From Psychrobacter sp. JCM 18901 (GTDB lineage: Bacteria; Pseudomonadota; Gammaproteobacteria; Pseudomonadales; Moraxellaceae), in contig NZ_BAWH01000017.1 in assembly GCF_000586435.1 (NCBI RefSeq), positions 1-64,000 on the forward strand: a stretch of 64,000 nucleotides of DNA, in the 5' to 3' direction. This document shows, piece after piece, positions 19,956 to 30,521 of this stretch (position 1 is its first letter; the number at the start of each line of letters is the position of its first letter). The notes under the pieces are model-generated. The model saw only the letters and a list, made by a program, of their open reading frames with translations. It made no database searches and was not told the origin of the DNA. A program made the translations under genes and the position numbers.

Positions 19956-20566
19956 ATGTCACGCACCGCACTTTATAATCGTCAGGATGCCTTGGAGCGC
20001 GCGCTACAGCTTTTTTGGCAAAAGGCTTTCATGCCACATCTCTAAAAGATATCGAGCAAGCGCTCGATATGCGCCCAGGCAGTATCTATGCCGCTTTCGG
20101 TAACAAAGACGGCTTGTTTCAAGAGGCCCTAGAATACTATGCACGTCTAGGATTGACTGAACTTGAGCGAGTATTGAGCCATCATAAAACGCCTTTATTG
20201 GGCCTTGCGGCTTACATACGTCAGCTTGGCGGGATTCGTGATAAAGCGTTGCCGAGCCGTGCTTGTATGTTGGTCAAAAGCTTACTAGAGCTTGGTGCGC
20301 GTGAACAAACAGCGTTAACCAAGGTGGAAATGCTGCTGGCAGGTATGGAGACACGCTTTATAGAATGCTTTAAAGAAGCGCAGAATGTAGGTGAAATGGA
20401 TAGTCAGCTGGATGCGGTTCGACTTGGCCGTCGCCTACAAGCAGAAGTCATGGGTCTGCGTGCCTTTGCACAGCGTGACATAGAGAGCTCGACGGTACAT
20501 GCCCTTGCTGAAGATATGGCCTTATCTATAGAAGCACTGCGACTCGATGATTCAGTAAATGCTTAG
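19956..20566 (+). CDS. TetR/AcrR family regulator, one frameshift
   Basis: ATG at 19956 (MSRTALYNRQDALERAL). One A is missing near 20018, after which the HTH continues KGFHATSLKDIEQALDMRPGSIYAAFGNKDGLF. Total about 203 residues. The recognition helix GSIYAAFGNKDGLF is nearly the same as in the second TetR at 38.8 kb (GSIYAAFGSKDKLF), which suggests similar operators. This group includes regulators answering electrophiles and redox stress (NemR/AcuR-like). A palindrome TTGAGCAATCATTCAA precedes the gene. It converges with the phosphatidyltransferase gene, 43 bp away. Ligand unknown. Confidence 0.88.
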
Positions 20567-20609
20567 AGGTTCATTGCTAGGTTTCAATATGACGTATATC
20601 TTTAGACGC

Positions 20610-21237
20610 TTACTTGGTAGATTCGAGCTGCTTGAGAGTATGATATCCACCATGTATACGAGTAAAAATAGTAATAGCGCAGGCAGTAGCAAAGATACCA
20701 GCAAGTAGCACAAAATGCTGCGGCCAAATGCAAAGAGCAATAAAAAGAGCAATAGTCTCGGTGCCCTCGGTGAGACCATTAAGATAATAAAAGCTCTTAT
20801 ATTTAAACTGAGGCTTATCTAATTGAAATTTTTCTGCAGAAATCGCAAAAGCCAAAAAGCTCGAACCTGTCCCAATAAACGCCGCTAACAACAAGGCACC
20901 TGCAATAGCATTTTGCGCAGGGTTGGCCAAAATAAACCCGAGTGGCACAGCGGCATAAAACAAAAAAATCGAGGGTGATATCTAAGTAGCCGCCTGCGCT
21001 TGAGCTTTGCTTTGCGTAGCGTGCCATTGCGCCATCCAGTCCATCAAAGATACGATTCAATATAATTACTGCTAGCGCGCCATACCATAGCTCAAATGCG
21101 AGGAGTGGTAGTGCCAACATACCAACCAAGAATCCAGCTACCGTAAGCTGATCAGCCGTAATACCGAGCTTATGCAATGTCGCTACTATTGGGGTTAGCA
21201 GCGGCTTGATGACGGGCGTAATAAACTTGTCTAACAT
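20610..21237 (-). CDS. CDP-alcohol phosphatidyltransferase family membrane protein, one frameshift
   Basis: ATG at 21237. The catalytic signature DG..AR..G...D is visible as FDGLDGAMARYAKQSSSAGGYLD near residues 65-85, with a hydrophobic segment on each side. An extra T at about 20972 (T7) splits the product; the continuation FYAAVPLGFILANPAQNA gives a total of about 208 residues, normal for the family. It transfers a phosphatidyl group from a CDP-alcohol to another alcohol in the inner membrane. The acceptor cannot be told from the sequence. The signature has the usual three Asp residues. It converges with the TetR gene and its promoter side faces a MITE copy. Confidence 0.8.
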
Positions 21238-21325
21238 GAGAGCTGCCTTTTATATTTTGCTTATTTTGGTACTTTGATTGGGTATTTAGCGTTGATATTT
21301 GACTCTGATATCCAAAGCTATTGTC

Positions 21326-21502
21326 CTAGGGACGTGTCATCATTTAGATTGTGGAGCTTAAAATGAGAAAAATTGCAGTCAAACAAGGAAGAATTCGCCG
21401 TAAATATGGATATATTGACAAGATTTCTGACGATGTTTTACAAAATTTAGCCATTTTAAGGCCACTAAATGTATCAATGTGCTAATTGATGATACGGCCT
21501 AG
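21326..21502. mobile_element. IS5-like MITE, copy A
   Basis: A ~177-bp unit bounded by CTAG, with terminal inverted repeats close to GGACGTGTCATCA and (reversed) GGCCGTATCATCA. It is about 90% or more identical by eye to the inverted copy at 33620-33795. It holds a 40-codon reading frame starting MRKIAVKQGRIRRK but no transposase. CTAG duplications are typical of the IS5 subgroup. Its right end supplies the last codons and stop of ynjD. Confidence 0.8.
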
Positions 21503-22123
21503 ATAAATAACTTTGCCATTGGCTGCTTCAGCGTCACTTTGGTCGTGCGTGACCATAATAGCAGGCAACTTATGAGTACGAATCTGATCGAATACCAATT
21601 GCCGCGTATCCATTCTCAATTGAGTATCAAGTTTGCTAAACGGCTCATCAAGTAGTATCGCTTTGGGCTCATTCAGTAGCGTACGTAGTAGGGCGACACG
21701 TGCTTGTTGACCACCTGATAGGTTATCAGGATGACGATCTCCCATCCCTTCTAAGCCCACTTGCGCTAAAGACTGCGCTATTTTTTCAACTCGCTGTCTC
21801 TTATTTCCTTTTGGCATAGCAAAAGCAATGTTGCCCGCGACTGATAGGTGTGAAAACAGCAGTGCATCTTGATACAGCACACCAATACGGCGCAAATGTG
21901 CTGGCAGGTGAGTCACGTTTTCATCGTTCAACCAGACAGTACCAGACGCGGTAAAATCGCTAGCCAAAGTGCCTGTTAGCCAGTTTAGTAGGCTGGACTT
22001 ACCACTACCAGAAGGCCCCATCACGGTTAGAATGTCACCACCAGCGATGTCTTCGTTGATACTCAATAACTGCTCGTTTTGACGAAACAGTTGTAAGTCT
22101 TTTATCTGTAAAGATGATGGCAT
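21482..22123 (-). CDS. ynjD: ABC transporter ATP-binding protein, YnjD-like
   Basis: The 213-residue protein has ATG at 22123, Walker A GPSGSGKS near 36, Q-loop LYQDAL near 85, signature LSGGQQARVALLRTLL near 135, Walker B AILLDEPFSKLD near 155 and the H-loop MVTHDQSDAE. It is followed upstream by a fused permease and a periplasmic binding protein in the order of E. coli ynjBCD, a putative thiamine- or sulfonate-type importer of unknown substrate. The last codons (LGRIIN and stop) come from the terminal repeat of MITE copy A, so the original C-terminus was replaced. No frameshift in the core. Confidence 0.85.
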   Translation of the reverse strand: MPSSLQIKDLQLFRQNEQLLSINEDIAGGDILTVMGPSGSGKSSLLNWLTGTLASDFTASGTVWLNDENVTHLPAHLRRIGVLYQDALLFSHLSVAGNIAFAMPKGNKRQRVEKIAQSLAQVGLEGMGDRHPDNLSGGQQARVALLRTLLNEPKAILLDEPFSKLDTQLRMDTRQLVFDQIRTHKLPAIMVTHDQSDAEAANGKVIYLGRIIN

Positions 22124-22217
22124 CAGGAACCCTTTGTTTGCGTTTTTTACGACTGATTATTTTAATGTTTGATAACGTGTGCTTTTTTTATGATCAGCCT
22201 GCTATCGAGTACCACTT

Positions 22218-23969
22218 CTAAAAAAAGTATTTGGGTAGCATCCAAGCCAATATAAAACCGATGAGCGGTAGCGCCATTTGCATGATGGCATAGACGGCAC
22301 TGGTACGCCTACTGGCACCATTTGCCAGTGTCACCGCTTCTGTCGTGATAGTGGCAATACGTCCGCCACCCGTCAATAGAGTTGGCAAGTACTGACCAAA
22401 GCTGATTGCTAGACCGAGTGCTATAGCAATCAAAATAGGGGCAAATAACTGCGGTAGCTTTATCTGAAAAAACACTTTCATTGGTGCAGCACCAAGGCTG
22501 GCGGCCACATGAGCAAAACGAGGATCTAGGCGTCGATAGCTACTGGCCAGTGATAAAAACACGTACGGTAGCACGAATAAAAGATGCGCAAATGCCACAT
22601 TAAAAAAATTCTGATTGATGATTGGCCAACTGCTGCAACCATACCAAGCCAAACAAGAAAGCAATACTTGGCACCAAGAGCGGTAAGTAAATAATAAAAC
22701 TGGTGAAGTGTGACAATGGCTTAGCACTCAGTTGCTCAGCTTCCAAGCATAACAAAGTCAGAAAAACAGCAAAGGCGGTACTGACGGCACCAATGCTAAG
22801 CGTATTGACCAATGGTGTGCTCATTTGGGTAAAGGCACTTTGAAAATGTAATAGTACGAACTGCTCTGGTAGCATCACCGGAAATCGCCAAAATCCTGCA
22901 AATGCCCATAGTACAAGCCCAGCGAGCGACAATATCATAAAACCAATCACGCCTACGGTAAGAATAGCGGTGATTTTTTGCCAGATAGCGTCTGCATAAT
23001 GACGCTTGCCATTGATTGACGAAACACTAAACATGGCTTTGATAGCTTTTTCGCCGCCCAGCCAAAAGCCGACTAACCCTGCTGTCAGTACAAGTTGTAA
23101 TAATGCCCCTGCTGATGCTTTGATACGTAGGGTAAGATCGACATCGTTGAACCATTGTATGATAGAGACAGCAAGTGTTGGCGGTGTGTTAGGGCCCAAT
23201 ATCAATGGTATCTCGACACTCGCACTGGAATAGGCCAACACGGCCAAAATCGGTAAACGTAGAAAAGGATATAGCAGAGGCAAGACCGCCTTAAAAAAAG
23301 CAGTAATCGGGTAGTAACCCAAATTGAGCGCAACGGTATACTGTTGACGCAGTTTTTTGCCAAGCTCAGGCTGAGCCAGCGCGCCCAAAGCCATTAATAG
23401 CAAAAACGGCAGCTCCTTTAATGTTAAACCCAAGATGATACTGATACCGTATGGATCATGTGGAAACATACCATCGGGTGCCATCTCCCAACCAGTTAGC
23501 CACGGGGAGATGAGCCGTGCAAACATACCTGATGGCGCAATCAAAAACCCAACGGCAATGGCTGCAGCTGCATGAGGAATGACCAAGATAGGACTTAATA
23601 AATGCTCAATACGCTGCAACCAAACACTGTTAAAAAAACGCGGCTAATATCATCAGGCAATCACAAAAGCAAGTAGGGTGCTGATAAGTCCTGTAGCGAG
23701 ACTTAACGCAGCCATCTGCGTGATGCCAGGTGTTTGCCACAGGTCTATAAACCCTTGCAGATTCAAGGTCGTTTTTTTTCTAGGGCAGGAAGCAGCTTAG
23801 GGCAGGCAACAGTACACAGATGAGGCCACAGAGTACGGGTAATATTAATATGAGAATTAAGAGTTTGGGACTAAAAGACACGATACGCGTAAACAGATCT
23901 TTTTTCTCAAGCGTAATAGGTCTAGGGCTATCACCTTTTTTTCGTTATTTTATCAAAACCTTGGCTCAT
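22218..23969 (-). CDS. ynjC: ABC transporter fused permease, YnjC-like, multiple frameshifts
   Basis: ATG at 23969 overlaps the ynjB stop (ATGA). Reading is lost near 23938 (A run), 23780 (A8), 23650 and 22700. Joined, it gives about 580 residues: a cytoplasmic N-terminus, then two BPD_transp_1 permease units. The first has the EAA-like loop ALNLGYYPITAFFKAVLPLLYP, the second HVAASLGAAPMKVFFQIKLPQL. The double permease in one chain is the hallmark of YnjC/ThiP-type importers. The gene starts at the ynjB stop and ends 94 bp before ynjD, so ynjB-ynjC-ynjD form an operon. At least four indels make this the most broken gene of the operon. Real decay cannot be excluded. Confidence 0.78.
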
Positions 23970-25265
23970 GGACTCACCCCATAACGTGCTTGCCAGCCTT
24001 GCTGGATGGCCTCTACCCAACTTGGATGCGGCTCGCTTACCGTGCGTTTGACACTGTCAAAGGGCAGGGCGCTTGGATGGGGCTGCTTGGTTTTGAATAA
24101 TGCTTGTTGTGCAGGGCTAAGTGTAGATTGAACCAGTACGCTTTTGTCACCCCATACCGAAGGGGTTTGTTTTTTTTGCTTGGGCTTCTGGACTCATCAA
24201 AAAGTTGGCTACTAATTGTGCCGCCTGAGGATGGCTAGCGTTATAAGGGATAGCGACAAAATGAGTATTGCTTAAGCTGCCGTCACTCATGGCATAGCTG
24301 CGAATGCTCTGGGGTAAGTCATAACGCTGTACGGCTGCAGGAACTTCTGGTGCTGAAAAGGTAAAGGCCAGACTCAGCTCAGTATCATCGACCAAGCGCC
24401 GCATCTGCGCACCTGTCTGCACGAACTGCTCGCCATTACGCCATAAGGTTGGATGAAAGCCATCCAAAAACGCCCATAGCGGATCTAATACGAGCGCGGT
24501 GTTTTCTTCAGTGGCAGGCAAGTTGAGCTGTGCGCTAATGTTTTTACCCGTTTGAGCGTCTTGTCGTTCATGCAGCATAACTAAGACGTATTTTAAGAAA
24601 CTCATACCCAAAAAATCAGGCGGCTTAGGATAGCTAAAACGGCCAGGGTTTTGTGCTGTCCAAGTGGTCAGTTCAGTTAGCGTTGTTGGCGGTTTACTGG
24701 TCGACAGGCTGTCGTAATAAAACGTCAGAGAGGCTTGTCCCCATGGTGCTTCCATACCGTTGGTCGGCACACCAAAGTCAAAGTTTACGGTTAGATTATT
24801 CTCTGGGTCAGTCAACGCAAAATTGGGCAGTTTGTTTGCCCATTGTTTAAGTAGCAATGAGTTCTCACTCATGGTGGCAAAGTTAGCACCATTAATCCAG
24901 ACCAAATCAACACTGCCTTGGTTGTCATTATGAGCAGATTTTTCTGCGAGTACCCGACTGACTGCTTCACTGGTGTCGCTCAATTTAACATGGACTAAGT
25001 TGATATTATATTTATCATCAACTTGATCGGCGACCCATTGTAGGTAGGCGTTAATCTGTGGGTCACCGCCCCACGCGTAGAAGTAAACGTCTTGATTGCT
25101 GCCTTTGGCTTCTATCTGCTGCCAAGGTGACAAATCTTGGTTAATATTGGCAGTAGTTGGCGATGCTGTGCTTGCTGATATACCAATACAAATGCTCATC
25201 ACCATAGCGTAGGTGCTATATCGCGTAAGACGTTTGAGCATCGGTAAAGTGGTAATAACGCGCAT
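23966..25265 (-). CDS. ynjB: ABC transporter periplasmic binding protein, YnjB-like, one frameshift
   Basis: Start ATG 25265, or ATG 25241, with a signal peptide (TYAMVMSICIGISASTAS). An extra A in the run near 24167 cuts the frame; the repaired tail continues QTPSVWGDKSVLVQ and ends RYGVSP at the ynjC start. About 433 residues. YFYAWGGDPQINAYLQWVAD and LVWINGANFATM are the usual YnjB blocks, from the extracellular solute-binding family near thiamine- and polyamine-type proteins. It delivers an unknown substrate to YnjCD. The first gene of the operon; no riboswitch is evident upstream, which gives no support to thiamine-dependent control. Confidence 0.82.
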
Positions 25266-25461
25266 TCAAGTTTCCGTTATGATTTAAATGTTAGTAAAGC
25301 TGGTAAAGATTTCATAGTCTGCCATGTCAAACCAAATAGATATCACAAAATCTAAACCAGCTTTATTAGAGTCTTTTAGAACTTTGCTGCTAATTGCATC
25401 ATTTAATGACGTTGATCAGCAAACTGTCCTTAATTAACTGATATTAACTAACTATCATTAA

Positions 25462-27617
25462 TTAACCGCGACGCCAAGTATGGTATTTTTCTAACCAACT
25501 TAATATGGTCTCAGGGGCGTGAGCACGTTTCCACTCACCAGCGGCGTATTTGTTACCTTCAGCCAAGTCGGGTAGCTATGAATGGTGCCCAATATTTTAT
25601 TAAGACCCAGACCATGTTTCATTGCTAATACAAACTCAGCGATTAGGTCGCCTGCATGTTCAGAAACCACCGTAACGCCCAATATTTTGTCTTTACCTTT
25701 TGGCGTGATGACTTTGATAAATCCTTTAGCCGCGCTATCTGTAATAGCACGATCTAACTCTTCAAACTCAAAACGAGTAATCTCGTAATCGATGCCTTTA
25801 TCAATGGCTTCTTGCTCGTTGATACCGACTCGAGCGACTTCTGGGTCGATAAATGTAACCCACGGAATCACGCGATAATCTACTTTAAACTTTTTCAGGT
25901 TGCCAAATAAACCATTCACTGCGGCGTACCAACCCTGATGGGCAGCGACATGAGTAAACTGGTATGGACCAACGATATCGCCCGCGGCAAAAATATTGGG
26001 ATATAACGTCTCGAGATATTCGTTGGTTACGATTGTACGATTGGTTTCGATACCTAGCGCCTCTAAACCATAACCTTCAAGGCGTGCGCTACGACCAACG
26101 GCACAAAGAAGCTCATCATACTCGATATCGATTTCTGTTTCATTGTGTTTGACGATAATGTATTTTTTTTACCATCACGCATCTCGCAGCGCATCGCTTG
26201 ATGTGAGGTCAAAATATTGACACCGCTTTCAGTAAGCGACTGATGAGCAAAGGTAGAGACTTCAAGGTCTTCTCTACCCATAATACGATCGCTCATCTCA
26301 ATTTGCGTTACATTAGAGCCTAAGCGAGCAAAGCTTTGCGCAAGCTCGCTACCGATTGGACCACCGCCCAGTACTACTAGCTTTTTCGGGGCTTCTTCTA
26401 GCTCAGCAAACTTCGTCCATAGCGTGTCACTGGTCACGTAACCTGTTTCTTCTATACCTGGGAGAGGCGGTACAAATGGGCGAGCGCCAGTGGCAATGAC
26501 GATGGTGCGTGCTGTTAGGGTTTGCATGCCGCCGTCATTCAGTTGAATCTCTACTGTCCAAGGGTCAACTAATTTGGCATAGCCTTTGACCACATCGACG
26601 CCCAGATTGGTATAACGCTCAACGCTATCGTGCGGTGCGATATCAGCCACTACTTGCTGTACACGTGCCATCACTTTTTTTTGAATGAAAACTGCGGTAC
26701 AGTGTTCTCTAGACCATAGTTCTCACCATGACGAATTTGATCAGCGATTTTTGCGCTCTTAATGACGGCCTTACTAGGTACACAGCCATAATTTAGACAA
26801 TCACCGCCCATTTCACCTGCTTCAATCAGTGTGACTTTTGCTTTTACTGCGGCGGCAATGTAACTTGTGACTAATCCGCCAGCACCTGCGCCAATCACAA
26901 TCATATTGCGGTCGAACTTTTTAGGTTTGGTATGGTTTTTATAAACACGGCGTTTTTTAAACATGTTCAACACTCCTTTTGCTATTAATGGAAAGAAACC
27001 TAATAACGCAAACGAGACAATTAAGTTGAAAGATAAAATACCCGATAAGCTATCTATCTGTGCCAGCTGTGTCCCTGCATTGACAAAGACAAACGTTCCA
27101 GCCAGCATACCGATTTGACTGACCCAGTAGTAAGTCCATGTTTTAATAGACGTCACACCCATCAATAGGTTAATCAAAAAGAATGGAAATATGGGTACCA
27201 GACGTAAGGTAAATAAATAAAATCCACCTTCTTTTGCGACGCCTGCATCGATAGCTGCCAACCGCTCAGGAAAGCGCTGTTTGATGGTGTCACGCAGTAA
27301 ATAACGCGATGCCAAGAAGGCAATGGTAGCACCAATACTCGATGCAAATGAGGCAACGAGTAAGCCTTGAACCAAACCAAATAGCGCACCCGCGCTAGCG
27401 TCAAAATCGCAGCGCCTGGTAAGGAGAGGGCAGTGACGACGACATATAGTAAGAAAAACCCACCGATAATCAATAGCGGTGACTGCGCTTTGTATTCATT
27501 AAATTGCGCCATCGACCCTTTTAAGCCATCAAGCGTCAATAATTGATTTAGGTCAAAATAAAAAAAGCTTGCCGCTAATATCAATATTAATAGTATTAAA
27601 AATATTCTTTTAATCAT
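25462..27617 (-). CDS. TVP38/TMEM64 membrane domain fused to FAD-dependent disulfide reductase, four frameshifts
   Basis: The probable start is ATG 27617 (MIKRIFLILLILIL). Frame breaks near 27390, 26670, 26160 (T8) and 25560. Joined, about 717 residues. Residues 1-235 form a TVP38/TMEM64 (VTT) membrane domain (GATIAFLASRYLL, FTLRLVPIFPFFLINLLMGVT). From about 245 on, a class I pyridine-nucleotide disulfide reductase begins: GAGAGGLVTSYIAAA, redox pair GGDCLNYGCVPSKA, NAD site VVLGGGPIGSELAQ, AAGDIVG and the C-terminal IHSYPT. It resembles mercuric reductase and dihydrolipoamide dehydrogenase but has no heavy-metal N-domain. Substrate unknown. It is preceded by a perfect 9-bp-arm palindrome. 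Confidence 0.82.
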
Positions 27618-27701
27618 GGAAAATCTGGCCAAATAAGGGAGCAAAGGCTAAAATCGTAGTTATTACTCAAACAGTAGAACACTCATCGTCTGAATAACTA
27701 A

Positions 27702-27723
27702 ACTTAAGTAACAATACTTAAGT
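27702..27723. promoter_or_regulatory. Perfect palindrome upstream of TVP38-reductase gene
   Basis: Arms ACTTAAGTA and TACTTAAGT separated by ACAA. Half-sites TTACTCAA (27663-27670) and TTGAGTAA (27732-27739) lie on either side, matching halves of the palindrome found at the TetR-type sites. Confidence 0.45.
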
Positions 27724-27874
27724 GACTATAGTTGAGTAACGTGGCAATCAAATCGAATTGTCTGAATCGCTTAACTACGATAAAAAATTTAAGTCGGCAG
27801 TCTTAATAGTATATACATTATGTCTTATTGGCTGACATTTATACGACTGAAGCAACAAGCACTGCTGCCAACAG

Positions 27875-28280
27875 TTATACTGGAGACGTATTTTTACCCA
27901 ATGTTAGGGCGTCATAGTCTCTCATTAAGAATAGCGCCAAACAGGCTGCCAGCATTGGCCATGCAGCAAAAAAATAATAAGTTCTCAAAAGGCGTTAAAT
28001 AAAGACCAAAGGATGCAAACGTAGAGGCGGCATGTAGCAATAAAATGATGCCGTATGTCCATTTTTTGAACAAACCCATGACGAACGAGAAGATAAGAAT
28101 AATTTGTAAGCTACCAATAACGTAAACAATAGTAATGCCCAAGTTTTCCAATGCATAGAATTTAGCAAACACATTGGCGGCATGCTCAGGATTTACAAAT
28201 TTGTCGACTGTCCAAAAGAAGAATACGATGAAAACACCAAGGCGAAGAAATAATAGTGAGATTGGCAAGTGTTTTGGCAT
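27875..28280 (-). CDS. DoxX-like small membrane protein, one frameshift
   Basis: ATG at 28280 starts MPKHLPISLLFLRLGVFIVF. Four hydrophobic segments and WTVDKFVNPEHAANVF are typical of DoxX/DoxD-like proteins. As read, the frame stops at 27912. If one T of the T7 at about 27966-27972 is removed, the tail becomes AAWPMLAACLALFLMRDYDAL, which looks like the usual family end, giving about 135 residues and a stop at 27875. DoxX proteins form membrane complexes with redox enzymes in some bacteria; here the TVP38-reductase fusion lies directly downstream on the same strand. Two TetR-type palindromes precede the gene. Confidence 0.7.
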
Positions 28281-28394
28281 GAATTATCTCTTTTTGAGAA
28301 AAAGTAAAAGTGAATTGGAACAAATTAAGCAAATAAAACGAGCACGATGGCACCGAACTATCAGGTAACAAACACAGGTAAAAGATGAATAATT

Positions 28395-28410
28395 TTGAGT
28401 GATTACTCAA
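28395..28410. promoter_or_regulatory. TetR-type operator TTGAGTGATTACTCAA
   Basis: 16-bp inverted repeat 115 bp upstream of the DoxX-like start. It differs in one position from the perfect site at 36186-36201. Confidence 0.65.
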
Positions 28411-28461
28411 AAAAAACAAAGTATTACCACCATATGTGCTAAAAATGCATTGTAGTAGTTA

Positions 28462-28477
28462 TTGAATAACTGTTCAA
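28462..28477. promoter_or_regulatory. Second, weaker TetR-type site TTGAATAACTGTTCAA
   Basis: Same TTGA...TCAA frame and spacing as the other sites, 51 bp further from the DoxX-like gene. The rest of this spacer to 28642 holds nothing I recognise. Confidence 0.5.
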
Positions 28478-28642
28478 GTTGATTATATCCATATTCTGGC
28501 AATTATAGCGATAGGTTACTTTCTTTAAACAAACCAGCAATGTTAGGTTAAAGAAGCCTGATTTATGTACGTTTGATTGAGCCTATCGACACATTTGACG
28601 TCTATTTTGTGCTATAAAGATTCGCCTAACCTGTATAAACGC

Positions 28643-28681
28643 AAAAAGCCCTTTATAGAACATAAATTCTATAAAGCTTTT
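28643..28681 (-). terminator. Terminator after DUF2058 gene
   Basis: Inverted repeat with TTTATAGAA/TTCTATAAA core and AAAAAGC/GCTTTT ends. On the minus strand it follows the DUF2058 stop and ends in a T-run. Confidence 0.75.
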
Positions 28682-28732
28682 GAGGGGATGCTTATAACAC
28701 TATAGTAAAGCCAACAGCAGTAAAACAACTCT

Positions 28733-29267
28733 CTACCACATCAAGTCATCTGGAATCACATAAGCAGCATACGGATCGTCTTCTGCCAGTGCTTCTTCAG
28801 CAGTGTCGTTTGACACAACCATAAAACCTTCCATTTTTGAATCAATACGATCGGCTAATGGGCGAGGTAGTAGTGCGTAGCTCTCTTCCAAACGTGCAAT
28901 GACTACGTGACCGGCCACGATTTGATCGTACAGTTTCTGAGTGATAGCAATTTTCTTTACCTTGGACTCATCGACAAACTGATAGCTGATCTCACCTTCT
29001 GTCTCAGTAATTTGATGCTGCTTAATCATTTGCACGATATTGGCCTTTAATGCTTTCTCTTCCAATACGCGCTGTTTTTCTTGATTAAGCTTTTGATCCT
29101 TTTCTAGCTTTTGAGCTTGCGCCTCTGCCAACGCTTTTTTTGCTTCGACGCTTTCTGAGTCACCAGTACGCTTGGCATGTTGCGTTTGCTTGCTGATTTT
29201 TTTGGCCTTTTTGCTATCAACCAATCCAGCCTTTAATAATTGAGCCTGTAGGGCATTTTTTTGCCAT
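28733..29267 (-). CDS. DUF2058 (YaiL family) protein, frameshift at the start
   Basis: About 178 residues. The probable true start is ATG 29267, with AGGTGATTGG upstream. The A7 just after it has one extra base; corrected, the protein begins MAKNALQAQLLKAGLVDSKKA, the standard start of DUF2058 proteins. The centre is a Lys/Glu/Ala-rich helix with coiled-coil character (residues 20-75), followed by a folded region with YQFVDESKVKKIAI and YALLPRPLADRI. YaiL-family proteins have been linked to nucleoid or RNA-associated functions, but I know of no established activity. Monocistronic with its own terminator. Confidence 0.85.
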
Positions 29268-29631
29268 AATCCAATCACCTAAATAACGATACCGAAATCA
29301 TAAATGCTAAAAAAATACATTGTAGCAAACTTTGCTAGCGCATGTGGTCAGACGATGATAAGACTTTATATATAGCTAGGTATCAGCCTGCGGTGAGCCA
29401 TGCACAATGCTGTCGGTAACAAATTGCAATTATTGCAAAAGGGTCGCACACATCGCTGGATGAAGCCGTGTAAATTGGTTATTATCAAATGAAGGGGCAA
29501 ATTTGCTTTATAAGGGGATTTCTGCAAGGTAACTGTTGTGAAGTAAGTAAAATATACCCTACCCAGAGAGCATAGCTTGGTCAGGACTAACAAGCTGTAT
29601 AGGATTAAATAATTAAATTTAAGGACAGGTT
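29268..29631. other. Intergenic spacer, 364 bp
   Basis: Divergent promoter region between the DUF2058 gene and the universal stress gene. A 75-codon minus-strand frame covers part of it but has no ribosome site or recognisable motif. I see no repeat or RNA gene. AAGGACAGGTT just before 29632 is the stress-protein ribosome site. Confidence 0.5.
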
Positions 29632-30495
29632 ATGACAACATCACAGCACATTTTAGCCTGTATTGACGGCTCGGCAGTGACTGAATCGGTTTGTGACTAT
29701 GCAGCGTGGTATGCCAATAAATTAAACGTACCTGTTGGATTATTGCATGTCAGTGACATACCGGCATCGACCAGACGAGATTTATCAGGTGCTATAGGTA
29801 TAAATAGCCGTCAGTTTTTGTTAGAAGAGTTGTCCCAGCTGGATGAGCAAAGAGCAAAAGTCGTCAACAGCTACAGCAATGCGCTGGTACAAGATGCCAA
29901 AAGTCATATTCAAAGCAGTTTCGCTGATGTCAATGTTCGCGTTTATCAACGCCACGGCAAACTGCTTCCTAGTATTGAGCATTTCAAAGAAGAAAATCGT
30001 GCGATTGTAATGGGACGACGCGGAGAAGATCATAAGAACAGTCGGATCAATATTGGTAGTCAGATTGAGACGGTCGCTCGTGGGTCAGATATTCCCATAT
30101 TGATTTGCTCAGAAAAATTTGAAGAGCCAAGCTCCTATATGATTGCCTTTGATGGCAGTAAAACTTCTATTAAAGCGGCACGAATGGTGTCAAAAAGTCC
30201 GTTATTAAAAGGTATGAAAGGTCATATCGTGATGGTGGGCAATCATAACGACGCTGCTAAGCAAAGTATGAGCGCCGCCGCCGCACAGTTAGAAGATGCT
30301 GGGTTTGTTGTTGAAGCACATCATTTATCTGCTTCTGATGCGGTGGACGGATTGTTAAAGTTTCAGGTAGAGAACAATGTCGACATTATGGTCGTAGGTG
30401 CGTACGGACATTCGAAATGGCAGCAATTGTTTCTCGGTAGTACAACGACAGAAATTATCGCTAGCACGTTATCGCCGGTCATTCTAGTGCGGTAA
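29632..30495 (+). CDS. Universal stress protein, tandem UspA domains
   Basis: The 287-residue protein starts at ATG 29632 with AAGGACAG 5 nt upstream. Two Usp units: the first begins HILACIDGSAVTESVCDYAAW and carries VMGRRGEDHKNSRINIGSQIE, close to the G-x(2)-G-x(9)-G-S nucleotide loop. The second begins SYMIAFDGSKTSIKAARM and has VVGAYGHSKWQQLFLGSTTTEI, a good ATP-binding loop. Soluble. Such two-domain proteins help in stationary phase and stress survival. No frameshift and monocistronic. Confidence 0.92.
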   Translation: MTTSQHILACIDGSAVTESVCDYAAWYANKLNVPVGLLHVSDIPASTRRDLSGAIGINSRQFLLEELSQLDEQRAKVVNSYSNALVQDAKSHIQSSFADVNVRVYQRHGKLLPSIEHFKEENRAIVMGRRGEDHKNSRINIGSQIETVARGSDIPILICSEKFEEPSSYMIAFDGSKTSIKAARMVSKSPLLKGMKGHIVMVGNHNDAAKQSMSAAAAQLEDAGFVVEAHHLSASDAVDGLLKFQVENNVDIMVVGAYGHSKWQQLFLGSTTTEIIASTLSPVILVR

Positions 30496-30521
30496 TAACG
30501 TCATATATTTGTGTTTATCGT

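Noticed and set aside
21361-21483. 40-codon ORF (MRKIAVKQGR...) as a gene
   Set aside because: It lies within the MITE and the second copy has an in-frame stop, so it is not conserved as coding.
29366-29593. 75-codon minus-strand ORF before the stress protein
   Set aside because: No ribosome site, no motif and unlike real proteins in composition.
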